From Argentina anserina (taxonomy: Eukaryota > Streptophyta > Magnoliopsida > Rosales > Rosaceae): a DNA stretch of 64,000 bases. Where the stretch lies: positions 31,132,501-31,196,500 of the forward strand of contig NC_065874.1 of assembly GCF_933775445.1 (NCBI RefSeq), read 5' to 3'. Below, in pieces: positions 36,975 through 51,448 of this stretch. The notes under the pieces were generated by a model. That model saw only the letters and a list, made by a program, of their open reading frames with translations. It did not search any database and was not told the DNA's origin. The stretch's first letter is position 1, and each line of letters begins with the position of its first letter. Both the position numbers and the translations under genes were made by a program.

Positions 36975-39900
36975 TTAATCAAGGTCAAATGCAGGAACTT
37001 CAGATGTAAAGCCATGTCTGGCCTGGAAGAGTAGCCGAGACGCAATGCTTCTGTAAGGATCACTCTCTCTTTTCTCCTGCAAATAAGCAATGCTGTTTTC
37101 TACCTCTGACTTCACTTTTAAATACAATTCATGAGCTTTTTCCCTGTCAAGTAATTCTTCCTTCCTCCCTACAAGTATTCATTAACTCACATCAATATCA
37201 CAATATAAACCTCCAACCATGTAATAAGCACACAAATACAATATGTTGATTAAAGTCAAAATGCTTACCTTCTGTATCAATAGGCTTCCCAAAATGGTAA
37301 TACAACCGGCCTGGAGGTTTTGGTAGAATTCCAGGCAAGTGCAGATCTTGGTTTCCTACTTCCCCATCAACTGTAGTCCTGTGGTCAGAAGATCACATCA
37401 ACACTTACATTCCAGGAAATATATGCATCCATGCCATGATAGAAGATGTGTTGAAATTAATATAAATTTAATATCTAGTACCTCAGTTTTCCAGCTCCAT
37501 CTGATAATTCATTTATAACTTTCTTCAGAAAAGAAATTTTCATCTGGTCGTCATAATCAAATAATATCTGACAAAAAGAAAACATAAAACAATTGTAATA
37601 TTCTGGAGTGAGTGATAACTGATTAGTAGTATAGATAACTTTAGCAGGGCCAGCAAGCCGAGTGTAATGTATAATAGATTTGCTGGAAACTTGGAAAACT
37701 AAGTTAGAGTAGCTTTGATATAACAGAACACCCCTCTCTAGCTAGCAGCTTTGAACTCACGTCAATAAAATCATCTTCTCCAACTGCACCAAAAGGTACT
37801 ATTTTCGCTCCAAATCTAGCTGCCATCCTCACAAACTCTGACCGTTCCGGCCAGAATAACTTGTATGCTTCCCCCTGAAAGTGAAAGTTGACTTTTTCTG
37901 AAACTGTTACGATATATAATATGCAGTAGCTAGTGGCTCAAATTCTCAATTGCATGGAAACTTAAGGCAGTTATGTCCTGCCATTGTAAAAAAACAAAGT
38001 TAAATAGGACAATGTATGTGTAAGTGAGTTGAGTACGTACCTTCCTGTGAAGAGCCTCACGTACTCCACCAGGATAGAGTAAGATATGGGACTTAGTCGA
38101 GAGTAATTTGAACAAGTTTTTTCCGGAGACTGGAACAGCACCCATAACTCTGAATTCGTCAGAAAAGGAAAAGTAGATAATCTTCCTTGTTTCAATTTCT
38201 TAAAAATCATTGGATGTGCTATCCCTCGCATATGGATGCCTTTTTGGTCCCAACACTGTGCTACAAATGGAATGGTATCAAATCCCAGTAACATGTGATA
38301 ACCAACATACAATACAGGACCCTCTGAAGGAATCCCAGCAAAGCCCTTCACTATCTTCCCATCTGCTAAAGTTGAGACTATCACTGGGCTCATGATCTTA
38401 ATCCATCTACACAGTCATTAAAATAACAATCATAAAATATCAAAAGCGTAAAGAAAACAATAGGATGCATAATATGGTAGATTTACCATGATTAAGCTGG
38501 GATAGTATCACCCACCTGTTTTTGTCCCATAATAAATCTTTCTCGGAAGGGGATGGTGGTATGTAATCTAGTACATAATCTCGTTCTTTTGAACGTCGAT
38601 AGACACCAGCCTGCTTGATGACAGTAACTAGGTCAAAAGCATCCTCCTGCCAAAATCCAGAGTAAGTACATGTAAATCTAGCACAAGATACAACTGGTTG
38701 TGTAAACATAACACATTGAGAATAGGATTGGATTTTTACAAGCAAATGAAAAAATTACCCTACCAAGAAGAGGAAATGTCCGCTGTCTTTAAACGTGCGA
38801 TTCTCACAGTTCGCAAGCAGCCGTCGGAGTCTTAGACCTTCCTCTTGACTAGGTAGCAATGGATCCTTTTCACTATTAAACAAATACCAGTAAAATCAGC
38901 GTTAGCATTCTAAAAGGATGATTGAAAAAACATTGTAAGTCATGTCAGCTGTCACATGTAATAAACATTGTAAGTGTTCCACATGAAAGAACTAAGAGAA
39001 GAAGTGGTGAAGGAAGATTGAAAAAACCTGGAAAGGATCAGGGTTTGAGCTTTTATAGCATGGAGGCGTGAATTGGCATATGAAGAAGCTGAATTAATCA
39101 TTTGTAGCTTCCACAGAAGTGTTTCTATGGGTAAGATATCAGCAAGAACCTGGAACCTCAACCATTACTTCTAATCTTCTATTACATAATATATATGTAA
39201 AATATATGAAAATCAATTGACAAAAAACTTCAGCCAAAGAATGCAGTTGTAACAGATGATGAGAAGAAATAGTGCATAAATATTTCTAACTTATTTTGGG
39301 TGGGAGTAATATTTTGGAGCTGTGCCTTACAGAGAGGTAATCTATCGATGGTGCAACAAGATCCCGCAATACCTTTCCAGGTCCATTCTCTAAATCAGCC
39401 ATCTTTTCACCTATATGCATGCAAAACATGCAGCTGCAGATTAACAACCATACATATTCTTTCTGTTACAATCAGTGGAATTTTGAGAAATAAATTCACT
39501 TGAACTTAAAACAACAAATGTAGATTAACGTAATCACATCTCAGTTTACCAAAATTGAAATAAACTAGATGACATCCTATATCAGTTGTCTCCAAACACA
39601 AATAAAACTACTCTATTTATCACTTTTTGTGTGAACATCATTGCTATCATTTTTCCAGACACTATTAACAAGTGGAACAAAGAAAGCAAACCTGCCACTG
39701 AATTCAGTACAAGAGGAAGACTGATATTGGGTAATAAGTTAGGCATGAGCTGCAGTAAATGTAATATGGGTTCAAGTGGTGACTTGCTGAAGGAAGTTGC
39801 TGCACATGTTCATCGTAAGTGTAATATTAAGCGACAAATTGCATTAGTTTAACATCCACTTTTTATAGCTTTGTTAAAAATTAATATATGTTACCAGGAT

Positions 39901-41050
39901 TTGCTAAAAGTAAAACAAGGTCGATATCAGGGTTAAGGGATGCCACAGATAGTGCAAGGCATGCTCCGAGAGATTCTCCAACAAGATATATCGGTCTATT
40001 AGGTGAGTGATGATGCTCTGAACAAATTTTTCTCTCAACCAGTTTCACCAAGTCTGTCATAATTGAAAATTAACACAAAATACCAAATTGCATTAGAATT
40101 GTTGCTAGCGTGATTTGTTTAATTAGCAATGCAGCACACTTTATTGTGGGATGAAAGAGTGACTTAAACAATGTGTGACACACACCACATTGCTACAGGA
40201 ACTCAGAGATAAATATGAAAGAACCTGTAAATGGTGTTCGATCTTTAGGAGGGATATGCAAGCACAAGACCTCGAAAATCCTTCGAACAGCAAGTAAAAG
40301 GGTAGCATATATCAAATACATTAGAATGTAGATCACCACTGCGTGGTAGCAAGAGAGAGCAAACAAACTACAGTATTTCCTTCTGAAGTTAGCTGGTGAA
40401 AAACAGATTTATAGACATTCTGTGAAGACCAGTCAATTTTTAGCTGAAACTTACTTTCCAAGTTTCTTGTGATGCATTATAAGTCCAAGTCCAGTGCCAT
40501 CGATTCCTGCAGAACCGAAGGGTCAAACAAAGAATGAAAAAAAAAACGATAGTATACAATCTGAGAAGGAAAATATTTGAATGATATATCGTTATACTGA
40601 TGAATCCAACAAAGAAAGCAGAGAAGTTACATATGAACAGAGAAGAAGCAGAGTTGAGCTCAAACTTCAATTACCTGGCAAAAAGAGAAGCAGGGGGGAA
40701 TTGTCCAAAGGGGTTGCGCAGTCTAAAGGCGAGAACCAGTGAGGTGCTGGTGCAGTTGTACTGCTGTCCAATTTGACAAGATCCTTGGCTTGCTCAATAA
40801 AATGTTTTAAGCTCACTGCAGGTTCATCTTCAGTATTTTGATGATGATCTGCCTCCACAGCTCCGATTACACAACAATTAGAGAAGCTTGGAGTGTGGTG
40901 TGTGGAAAAGACTAACCTCCTAGTCCTAGATGAATTATTAGAGAACAATGTAGTTAACTTAGACCTTTCAGATGGTGACGACGTCAATCCATGTCCGAAA
41001 CTGGACGAAGGAAAGTGGCGGGGGAAGAGAGAAAACGCTTTGCAGGACAT
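36975..41050 (-). pseudogene. Phytyl ester synthase-like, copy 3, frameshifted
   Basis: Fourteen exons: 40675-41050, 40455-40506, 40225-40280, 39895-40053, 39692-39799, 39331-39410, 39028-39149, 38764-38872, 38516-38646, 38041-38406, 37761-37874, 37482-37567, 37269-37378 and 36975-37168. All splice sites are intact and hydrolase residues are kept (GESLG, EKDPLLPS, SGHFLFL); the acyltransferase motif reads GYHMLLGFD. Exon 10 is 366 nt, whereas copies 1 and 2 have 358 and 370, so copy 3 is out of phase by one base. The deletion lies near 38161-38170, about codon 478, between FPF and the MGAVPVSGKN block, which continues in the other frame. Reading on gives a stop early in exon 11, removing most of the acyltransferase half. 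Everything else is open, so the lesion is recent, allelic, or a sequence error. Confidence 0.8.
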
Positions 41051-41685
41051 GGATGAGTAAGTAGGTAGTCTTCTGGTTTGTTCTTTTACTGCGTACGCGT
41101 GGCCTTGCTCTGGTGTGATATGTATGTATTATGTAATTCGTGAGAGGCAAACTAAGCAGCTTCATTTTTAGTATCTGAGTAGTTTGAACTTTCAGTTGGG
41201 AACCTGGGAAAACCATTCGGACATGTCGACTACATGATTACGTACGTACTGGAATGAAAAGAGGAGAGGAGGACTAGACCGTTTGGTCCATTGGTCCGAA
41301 GTTCCGGTCATGCGAATTGCAGAAGTTTTTTTTCCGGTCTTCTGGGTGATGCATCATGTATCTCCTTCACCTTCACATTTCAGATTCTCAGGAATCAGAG
41401 AACCCAAAAGCCTTTAACTTCGAAACCCTGCTCTTCCTTCAATTCGACGCAAAGGGTATGCTTTACTTGACCTCAATGAATAGCCTACTTAAATTTCTTG
41501 GGTTTTAGACTTTAGTTTGGGATGATAAATTCCTCGCGCGTTTGCTTAGAATGAGTTATTCCAATCGATGTACAGTCAGTTGGGTCTATCAATTCAATTG
41601 TATTGTGAAATTAAAGTCCGTTGAGTTATTCCAATTTGTGTACGTATGAACAAGGAAAAGGAATTTAAAATTACATTGGACTTGT
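41051..41685. other. PES copy 3 upstream, segmental duplicate of 58.3-59.8 kb
   Basis: 41248-41345 closely matches 58312-58410 (shared GGAATGAAAAGAGGAGAGGA). 41371-41540 matches 59588-59760, the 5' leader of the PPR gene (shared CACATTTCAGATTCTCAGGA). This stretch is therefore the leftover leader of a lost PPR-gene copy next to PES copy 3. No ORF is preserved. Confidence 0.65.
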
Positions 41686-44660
41686 TAGGGTTGTAAGTAG
41701 GCTCGATCCGCTAGTGTTCGACTCATGTTCGGCTCGATTTTAACTCGTTCGGCTCGAACTCGTAAAGCTAAATGAGCCAAGTTTGAGCTCAATATTAAGC
41801 CTGACCTTGAAAATGAGCCGAATTTGAACAACAACTATTCGACTCGTTTAGCTCGCGAGTTAACTTGAGCTCGTTAAAAGCTCAGCTCATTTATTAAGAT
41901 TGACTTAATAACTTTTATAATATATATATATAGTATAATTTTTATATAAGAAATAATATGAAAAATTTATTATAAATAATAAAATGAAACCCTAATCTTA
42001 TTGTACACTATATAAATAGTGTTTACTAGGAGCCATAATTCGACCAGTTCCATAAAATTTTCACCACCCCAAATGGCCAAACCCTAAAGAAACAAACAAC
42101 TCGTATCGTCAATTCGTCATGGAGCCACAAGCATGTACTCTACTATTCCATTCTTTTTTCATTAAAAGAGATTTTATATGATGATATGACATCAAAATTT
42201 GAATTTTTTGATTTTAAAATATTAATTTCAAATGATTCAAGTCGGCCCGAGCCCAGCTCGAGCTTTTTAAAGCCGAGCCGAGCTTGAACTGTAATACCCC
42301 GAATTTTCGGGTTTAAGTCGTAAACATTTATTAAACTTGGAAATTGATTAAAATCGCATTTTTTGTTTTTCTCGTCGATGTCAAACGAAACGAAACCGAC
42401 TTCGGAAATTTAAATTGAAAAACTTTACGTTTTCTGAGACTCGAGAGTCGAATTTTATTCCGTCACTCGTCTCCGAACACTTTATTCACAGAAATTGTAG
42501 AGCTCATCGATACGAGTTCGTGGACACGTCACACACCTTAATCGGACGTTGTATGTGTAAGTTATTATCAACGGAAGTTGGTTTCCGATTTTGGAAGGCT
42601 ATAAAATGAATTTTTTTTTTGAAACTTTCCAAAAAAAATCAAAAACTCTCTCCGGTTTCTCTCTCTTCTCGCCCGTTTCTGTCTCATCGCTGCTCCCTCT
42701 CTCTGACAATCTCCCTCCTCCGGCCACTGTGCACAACACTACCGGTGTCGTTGGAACCGCACGGCCGAGCCACGACGATCTGTGGCACCGGTGAACCTCC
42801 CCGTGTCGTGACGCGGCGCCACCAAGCAAGGACAGTGGCTGCATCAACGAACGCGGCGTCGCCGACAACGCAGGAGCTCGGGGCCACGACGGCGAGTATT
42901 CCTCCCTCCCCCTAGGCACGATTCCACTGGCGGTGAGGCTCGAATCGAGCTGCTTCATCTCCGATCTCCTTCCCCCGATCCGAGATCTTGCGACGGCGAT
43001 TTCGGCGGTTTCCGGCTGACTTGAGATGAACTGAAGGTATGGTTGTGTGTCTCTCCTTGTTATCTATGTTTTTCATGTTGTGAGTTTGTGGATTTGAGGA
43101 GTTTTGGTCGGAGGTGGTGGTGGAGTGCGTGTCGCCGTCCGTGGCGGCGCGTGGGAGTAGCAGATGGTGGCAGGGGACCGGTTAACGACCGGGGACGGCG
43201 TAGGAAGTGAAATGTGGAAGTTTTGAGGGCTGCGTGTGAGGTCGCAGGCGCCGTTTTGGGCGGCGTGTGAACAATAACTTTTATAAATAGTGAACAGTAA
43301 ATTTACGAAAAGTGATTACGTGAACAATGTTTCATGAACAGTATTTTAACGGTAATGAGTCGGCGTCGGTGAATTTTATGTATCGTTCTAAACGCTTTAT
43401 CATGCTATTAGGTGACCGACGAAATGATTGAGGGGATCGCTCTCAGTGTCATGGAAATTACACTCAGGCAATAAGGTGAGTAAAACTCACTATAACAAGT
43501 CTACCCTTGGCGGTGACTCATGTTTACAATTTCTTAAAAATACTGAATTATGACATGTATATAATATAATGGGTTGTGTATGTGTGTAAAATGGTAAATA
43601 TGATACATATATATAGGTTTCTATATTATATATATGTTACGTTTTTAATTCCAAATGAGTTTGTATTGTGGCATCTATATTTATATTGTTGAGCAAGAGT
43701 TGTTTGGTTGTTGTACAATAAACATGCGTTGATTGTTATATTGTACGTGGTTTTAACATGGAGTCTTGTTAAAACGTTTTTTTTTTGTCTTCGGACGTGT
43801 TGGCAGTAATCAGAACCAAACCTTGGTCAGGTGTCAGTTACGATCAGTTAGAGCTCGAGTCTGTCTGCCGGTGTACTACATGATGGGTAACAGATGGGTT
43901 GTCTGGGTCTCATGAGTATCCATATTTTTGGTGATATTGGATAACAGATGGGTTGCCCAGTATCTGACGGCGTACTACATGAGGGGTAACAGATGAGTAC
44001 TTGGGTCTCATGAGTACCCGTATTTTAAATGTAATTTGGGTAAACAGATGGGTTGCCCAATGTCTCATGAGTACACATATTTTCAGATATTATTGGACAT
44101 CCAGATGGGCCGTCCAATATCTTATGAGTACATTTATATTTAAATGTCATTAATATTTTCTTTTGTATACGATGTGTGTTATATTGTTGGGTTACTCATA
44201 CGAACTGCAAAGCTTACCGGATTGTGTTTATAATTCTGGTGCACCTATTCGATGATGTAGGGATAGTTCTGCATGTGTGGATTAGCAAAATTGGAGGGCT
44301 TCTCTGAAGATTGTCAAAGTTTATTTCTTCTATTAGAGGTGAGAATTGAGAGGATTTTACATTTTCATTTGTTATAATACTTGAATTATAAATTGGTTTT
44401 GTAATAATCAAATCGACTGAGTCGTACTATGAACTCAGTTTCTATACACTGTGACTATAAGATGATTTCAATATAATTGGGATTGTTTTAGAGTTTTTCA
44501 TGGCTTCGATTTTGAGTTTTATCACTCGGAATTTCATGGCTATGACATGAACATGAAGGAAAAAAATTAAATTTTAACCCGGCTCGAACTCGATCGAATG
44601 AAAACAAGTCAAATATGAACAACTCAGTACTCGGCTCAGCTCAGCCCATTTACACCCTTA
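41686..44660. mobile_element. hAT non-autonomous element 3, holding LTR F
   Basis: The ends TAGGGTTGTAAGTAGGCTCG and, inverted, TAAGGGTGTAAATGGGCTGA are imperfect inverted repeats. The flanks GGACTTGT (41678-41685) and AGACTTGT (44661-44668) match at 7 of 8 positions. Subterminal GGCTCGAACTCG-type repeats occur at both ends. LTR F (42290-44547) is nested in it; the hAT part is about 0.7 kb. It abuts the CCoAOMT-like pseudogene and may have displaced its first exon. Confidence 0.78.
42290..44547 (+). mobile_element. Solo LTR F (long-LTR retrotransposon)
   Basis: A 2258-bp LTR beginning TGTAATACCCCGAATTTTCG and ending TGGCTATGACA, flanked by the exact duplication TGAAC (42285-42289, 44548-44552). 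TATA box TATAAAATG is at 42600-42608 and the donor-like AAG|GTGAGT at 43476. The 3' hairpin is decayed (ACCGGA/TCTGGT near 44215-44240) and the acceptor-like site reads CTGCATGTG, as in LTR C. Nested in hAT 3. Confidence 0.9.
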
Positions 44661-44675
44661 AGACTTGTCATTTAG

Positions 44676-46534
<1,859 letters not shown>

Positions 46535-46605
46535 TCTCTTATGCTAAGCGAAAATAATGAGTGACTGAACGTCGAACTCTTCAGTCTTGTGGAGGTATAT
46601 ATATA

Positions 46606-46970
46606 TATAGTCCCTATCCAGAGTGAAGGTTCACTATGAAGTTTCATAGTGAAGTTCCAATTTTGGCACACTTTTCGGTCAAATATTTTCACCATAAGCG
46701 ATTCAATATTTAGGTATGCTATTCAAGATCATCTCTATAAAGTTTCATCCAATTTGACAATGATTTGAGCTTTCAAAATTGAGATTTACACGAACGGTTC
46801 ACGTTGAACAGTTTTAATTCATTCATTGATTTAATCTAATTTCAATACCTTAACGATGTATGAAATTTTGTAGAGATGATCTTGAATAGCATATCTAAAT
46901 ATTGAATCGCTTATGGTGAAAAAATTTGACCGAAAAGTGTGCCAAAATTGAAACTTCACTCTGGATAGAA

Positions 46971-46976
<6 letters not shown>
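46606..46976. mobile_element. MITE copy 2, same family as 2684-3001
   Basis: Starts TATCCAGAGTGAAG inside a TA tract 72 bases after the pseudogene stop and ends with the inverse (CACTCTGGATA). It shares TTCAAGATCATCTC and the TTTTCGGTCAAA block with copy 1. The interior holds about 50 bases not present in copy 1 (around 46755-46830). Confidence 0.75.
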
Positions 46977-47006
<30 letters not shown>

Positions 47007-47966
47007 TAGCTCGATCACGTGTAAGAGTTTCCATGTCTAAATTGGTCATTGGGGTGTGCGACCGAAACGTGTGTTGAATAACCGATGGATGCATGCATTT
47101 CAAGTGTGTGAGTGTGTGACCTAGATTGCTTTTTCATAAAATATAGATTGAAATTATTGCCACAAATTAATGGCTAATGCAATCATATATGCAAAATTGT
47201 AAACTGATTAAGATTGGTACGTGGAATCGTTGCTTAATTATCAATATACTCTATCAGTGATTAACCGGTTTCTACAAAGAACTATGAATGCTCAAAATAT
47301 CAAAGGCATCATTTATCTATAGACATTATTCCTTCGATCTGTTGCTTTCGATGACAACAGTCGATCAGTGATTAAAACATTAGGGGAATGCATATTCAAC
47401 CTTTAGTTCTCAGTAATTCAATTAAATTGCCACTACAACTAATTGATCCAAATATCAGTTAATTCAAAACAAGATCTTTGGTTGTGTACTCTCTTTTTTC
47501 TACTTTCTAGGGGTGTTTACCATAATGAGAATTTTTTTAAAAGAATTCACTAGATTTTTATAAAACGAAGGCTTAAATAGCCATACAGTGTTGTCGTGCA
47601 ACATATAAGAGGTATTGAGACGAAGCTCAAACTTAGTACACAATATAAGTTTATTTTTTAGAGAATTATCATCGAAATTTAACATAAATTAAAATAAAAA
47701 AGAAACTCATTCTACGACTTATAGAAACAAAACAACAAATTAAGAAAAATTTAAATTTTATCGTTACCCTTAAGAGGGTCATCAACAACAAAAACGCTCA
47801 AACTTAGACCTTGAATAGCCCATCCACTAAGGCCAAGTCCAAACCAAACCCAGCCCAGTAAGGCTTGTCTTCTCTACATCAACCACACCAGAGCCAACTC
47901 TACCATCGGAGAACTCCGATCCCAAGCATCTAACCCTGCCTGATCTGGAGGCCAAGATCTGCGACC
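46977..47966. other. Intergenic, no gene seen
   Basis: AT-rich DNA with a TA microsatellite at its left edge. From about 47820 the sequence becomes GC-richer and continues on the other side of LTR G (48829-49180). It is probably an older repeat interrupted by that LTR. No coding match recognised. Confidence 0.5.
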
Positions 47967-47971
47967 ATCAA

Positions 47972-48823
47972 TGTGAGCCCCTGAAAATTTTCGTCATTTT
48001 CTAATATATAGAACACGCTAACCGATATTTTTCCACGATATCAAATTTGTAGTTTAATATTTTTGTTTAAGTTACACGTCGATACGAGCACGAGAGTATT
48101 CACATAATAGTTTTTTGACACTCGGTTAACTTTCTACGCATTTGTGAAGTTAACGACTATTAAATCGTATTTGCAGATTTCCCTTTTATTTCTGTTTTTA
48201 TATCAAGACTGTTGGTTTTAGGTGGATTAATCTAGGTCGTTCATTTTTCATTTAAAGAGGCCTCAACCCATTTTTTTCTTCTTTTTTGTTCTCTTCTTCC
48301 TCTCTCTCTCTCTCTCCGCTCGGTCTCTCCCTCTTCCCCTTCAACCCAGAAATCACAGCGGCTTTGCCGCCGTGAGCCGCTGCCTTCTGGCCGAACTGGG
48401 TCAGCGCACCACCACCAAAATATTCCTCTCTCTTTCCTCTACAAAATCCCTAATTTGCACGTGAGATTTGAGATCGATTGATAACTAATTGAGGGGAAGA
48501 CAGTCGGTGTGATCTTAAGGATTCCAGCGAGCCTCTCAGACTCCTTTTGTCGACATTGTCTCTTTGACAATTTATCTCTAAGCTTGGGGAGGAGATGAAA
48601 CTCATGGGCAGTAGCAGACCTCCGGGGAGGCTTTGGACGATGTCTGGAAGTGTTGCGCAATCTGCCTTCCATAGGTCACTGAGGTAGTAAATCCTCTTAT
48701 TTTGCCTTTGTGTTGCTGATTTTGGTATATGGTGATGCAAAAAGTTTGTTGGTTGCTTATTAATTCGGGGCTATGGCGAATACGGTTGCATTCAGGTCCC
48801 GGAAATGGTTCCGGGGTGTGACA
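47972..48823 (+). mobile_element. Solo LTR G (short relative)
   Basis: An 852-bp element beginning TGTGAGCCCCTGAAAATTTT and ending GGTTCCGGGGTGTGACA, flanked by the exact duplication ATCAA (47967-47971, 48824-48828). It contains an ACGTCGATACGAGCACG motif near 48076 that recalls the U3 dyad of the long LTRs, and a CT-rich leader near 48300. The splice-like boundaries and the 3' hairpin of the long LTRs are absent. Confidence 0.85.
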
Positions 48824-48828
48824 ATCAA

Positions 48829-50399
48829 CTCCCTCACCGTCTCCATCGCTGTCATGCTCGATCTGGGGAAGAGGACACTCCCCGTCGCCATCCTGAATTG
48901 CGTTATGAGGAAGACAATCCTCCCCACCGCCACCACAAAACAGACGCTTCGACAAAACAAACTCATGCAGCAAGTCGTCGCAGCTTAAACTGCACCACCA
49001 ACTGCATGGAAAATCAGAAGAACGGTCAAGGAGAGACTCTTCAATCACAAAGAGCCGTTGTCGAGCCACCTTGCCGCTATAGTATGATCAACGCAAGGAA
49101 AACGCAACCGTCTAGAGGAAAACCTAGTTTTCCATTCAAAAGGTTACTCCGAAAAGAACGGAGGCCTCATAGTGTTTTTTAACTGCGTTATATACCATAA
49201 TGAGAAAATTTGAAAAATGGTACATGAAGAATATATAGATCACTAAGAATTAAGGTGAATATACTTTTAAAACTATCATTAGTACATGGAATTCATATTA
49301 CAACCCAATTTAGGTGCATTTGTTTATCAACCCGGTTAGTTAGTTTCTATTCTGTTAAACCTTAGGGCAAGTTCGTCTTTCCTAGAGTTACCTAAAATTT
49401 CTCTCCTCTTAGGGCTATGGAGATCTGATGGATCCTTGAGAGAAAGCTTTGACAACAAATATCGAATCGTATACGGCTCTCAATCAATCCCACTACTCTC
49501 CTATATCAAGATGAGCAATTTGAGATTCAAACTCTTGAGCATCGTTGTATTTCTTCTCCATGAATATTCTGTTAGTGGTGTTCAATTGAGATGAAAAATT
49601 TTGAAACAGATTACTTCTCCATGATTCTCTATCATGAATTAAACCAAATTAATTACAATGGGAAGGAAGAAACCCATGGATCCTAAAGACACCCAACTTG
49701 AGGATGCGAATGTTTAGAGACTCCAGTTGGGAGCAAGAAGTCAATGAAATCAAGTGGACAATTCGGTTTTGGGGTTGGGTTCTGAAAGCTATGAATATGA
49801 TTTCTTATAATAGACAATTCGGTTTTGGGGTTGGGATTGAAACCTGAGAATGATCTGATCTTGGTTTGGAGGAAAAGTGGTGTAGAGGAATTATGAAGAC
49901 ACAAAGTGTCAGACTAGGTCGGAGATTGAAGAGTCGCAGGTGGTGGAGATGAAGCAAAGAGTTGCAGTTGAAGATGTTGGGAAGGCATAAGAGAGAAGAA
50001 GAAGAAGAAGAAAAATACCACTTTACCCTCTAAAAAATCAAAAGAAACATGAATCTAACAATGTTATTAACGATGTGTGCCAAAACAAGTTGGGTTTTGT
50101 AAGATCACGTATTAATGTTATAATTTTGAAAGTTGAATCATTTAAATTCTCAATGAGGATAATTCATGTATCATTCCTAAAATTTTGCCAATTACGTCAA
50201 CTTGTGGGGCTTGAATTGAAGGAATCTCTCCATATTCTAGAAGGACAAAAACAATTATTTTCTTCTAATTCCACTTCACTTATAAATTTTATTTTATTTC
50301 CCTAATTTTCTCATTTGATCTTTATTATTAAATAAAATAGTGTAAAATAAGGGAAAATAACAAGACCATCAATAATGCCCAAAACTGCTCTGCCTTTAG
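48829..50399. other. Repeat remnant and NRPD2 upstream DNA
   Basis: 48829-49180 continues the GC-richer sequence seen at 47820-47966. From there to 50399 the DNA is AT-rich with a GAA microsatellite near 49998-50012. Short ORFs are unsupported. The last few hundred bases should include the NRPD2 promoter. Confidence 0.5.
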
Positions 50400-50419
50400 T
50401 GCCCTGTAGTGTTCAGAGG

Positions 50420-50549
50420 AGTCTCACAACTTTGGCTCCAATACTCTCCTCTCTCACAGAGTGAGCAGAGACCCATTTTCTCTGCAATTGAGAGCCGCTG
50501 AGACTTAAAGCCGGAGGCTTTCACCTGCATTGTTCGTTAAGCCCCAAAG
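50420..50549 (+). other. Probable 5' non-coding exon of NRPD2
   Basis: A CT-rich leader-like stretch ends CCCCAAAG|GTAACACC, a good donor. The next acceptor is at 51431-51432, 16 bases before the ATG. A leader intron of about 0.9 kb is likely. The exon start is a guess. Confidence 0.45.
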
Positions 50550-51448
50550 GTAACACCTTTCATCTCAAAACCCAACCTTTTTCACGATCAGGGGTTTGGG
50601 GTTCTACCCAGACTCTCTGATGAAGCTCACTCTATAGCTTCCTTGCATGTGTTTATTTATATATACACTGTTTCTCTTTTTGTGTTCATTTTTTACGGTT
50701 TTAGCCCATTTGTTTTCTGATGATCAAAACTGGAAATTTCTGGGTTTCAAGGTTCAATTTTTTTGGATGGGGTTTTGTTTCTGAAGAGTTTGATGTGCTT
50801 TAATGGGGTTTTTGTTACTGGGTTGGCTCTCAAATAGGTCTTTTTTGAAGTGTTTATACCTAAATTTTATCTCCTTTTCTGTTTTGCATGTCTTTTTGTG
50901 TTTATTATTTTCTTTTTTCTTTTTTTACTTCATGTGTTTGTGTTTAACTGACAGTAGAGTTGTTTGTTGATAGAAGCTGGATATTTCGGTTTGAAAGTTT
51001 GGTTAAATAAAATTGATGGAGGAGTTTCATTGTCTGAAGAGGGTTATTAGGTTGAATAAGATTTTCTCACTTGTTTGACCATGGATTAGGGGACTGTTGA
51101 GGTGTATTTACAGAAGTGAAATTCCGATGTGAGCTGGTGATCCTTGGAATGAAGAAAAGCTGTGCAGAATTGGAATGTATTACTCGACTTTTTGTATCTA
51201 CTATGTGTACTGTTAGCTTCTTAGGCTATAGTGTAGGCGGTATAGTGTAGTCTGGAAGAGAATCTTCTTTTTGCATTGGTTGTTTTCTATACATCTGTAT
51301 TGAACAGTGTGTTGCTTTGTTGGGGTAACTGGAGTTCTATTGTTTTCTTTTCCATTTGTATCTCTGCAATCAATTAGTGTGTTTGGTTGGTTAACTGATA
51401 CTATTTTCCATTTTCATCTTCTTGTGATGTAGATTGATATTGAATCCA

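Noticed and set aside
48602..49069. Minus-strand ORF of 155 codons
   Set aside because: It crosses the junction of solo LTR G with its flank at 48823, so it cannot be an old gene.
47500..49200. TACCATAATGAGAA near 47518 and 49193 as ends of one larger element
   Set aside because: The shared block is only 14 bases in AT-rich DNA, and no inverted ends or target duplication support it.
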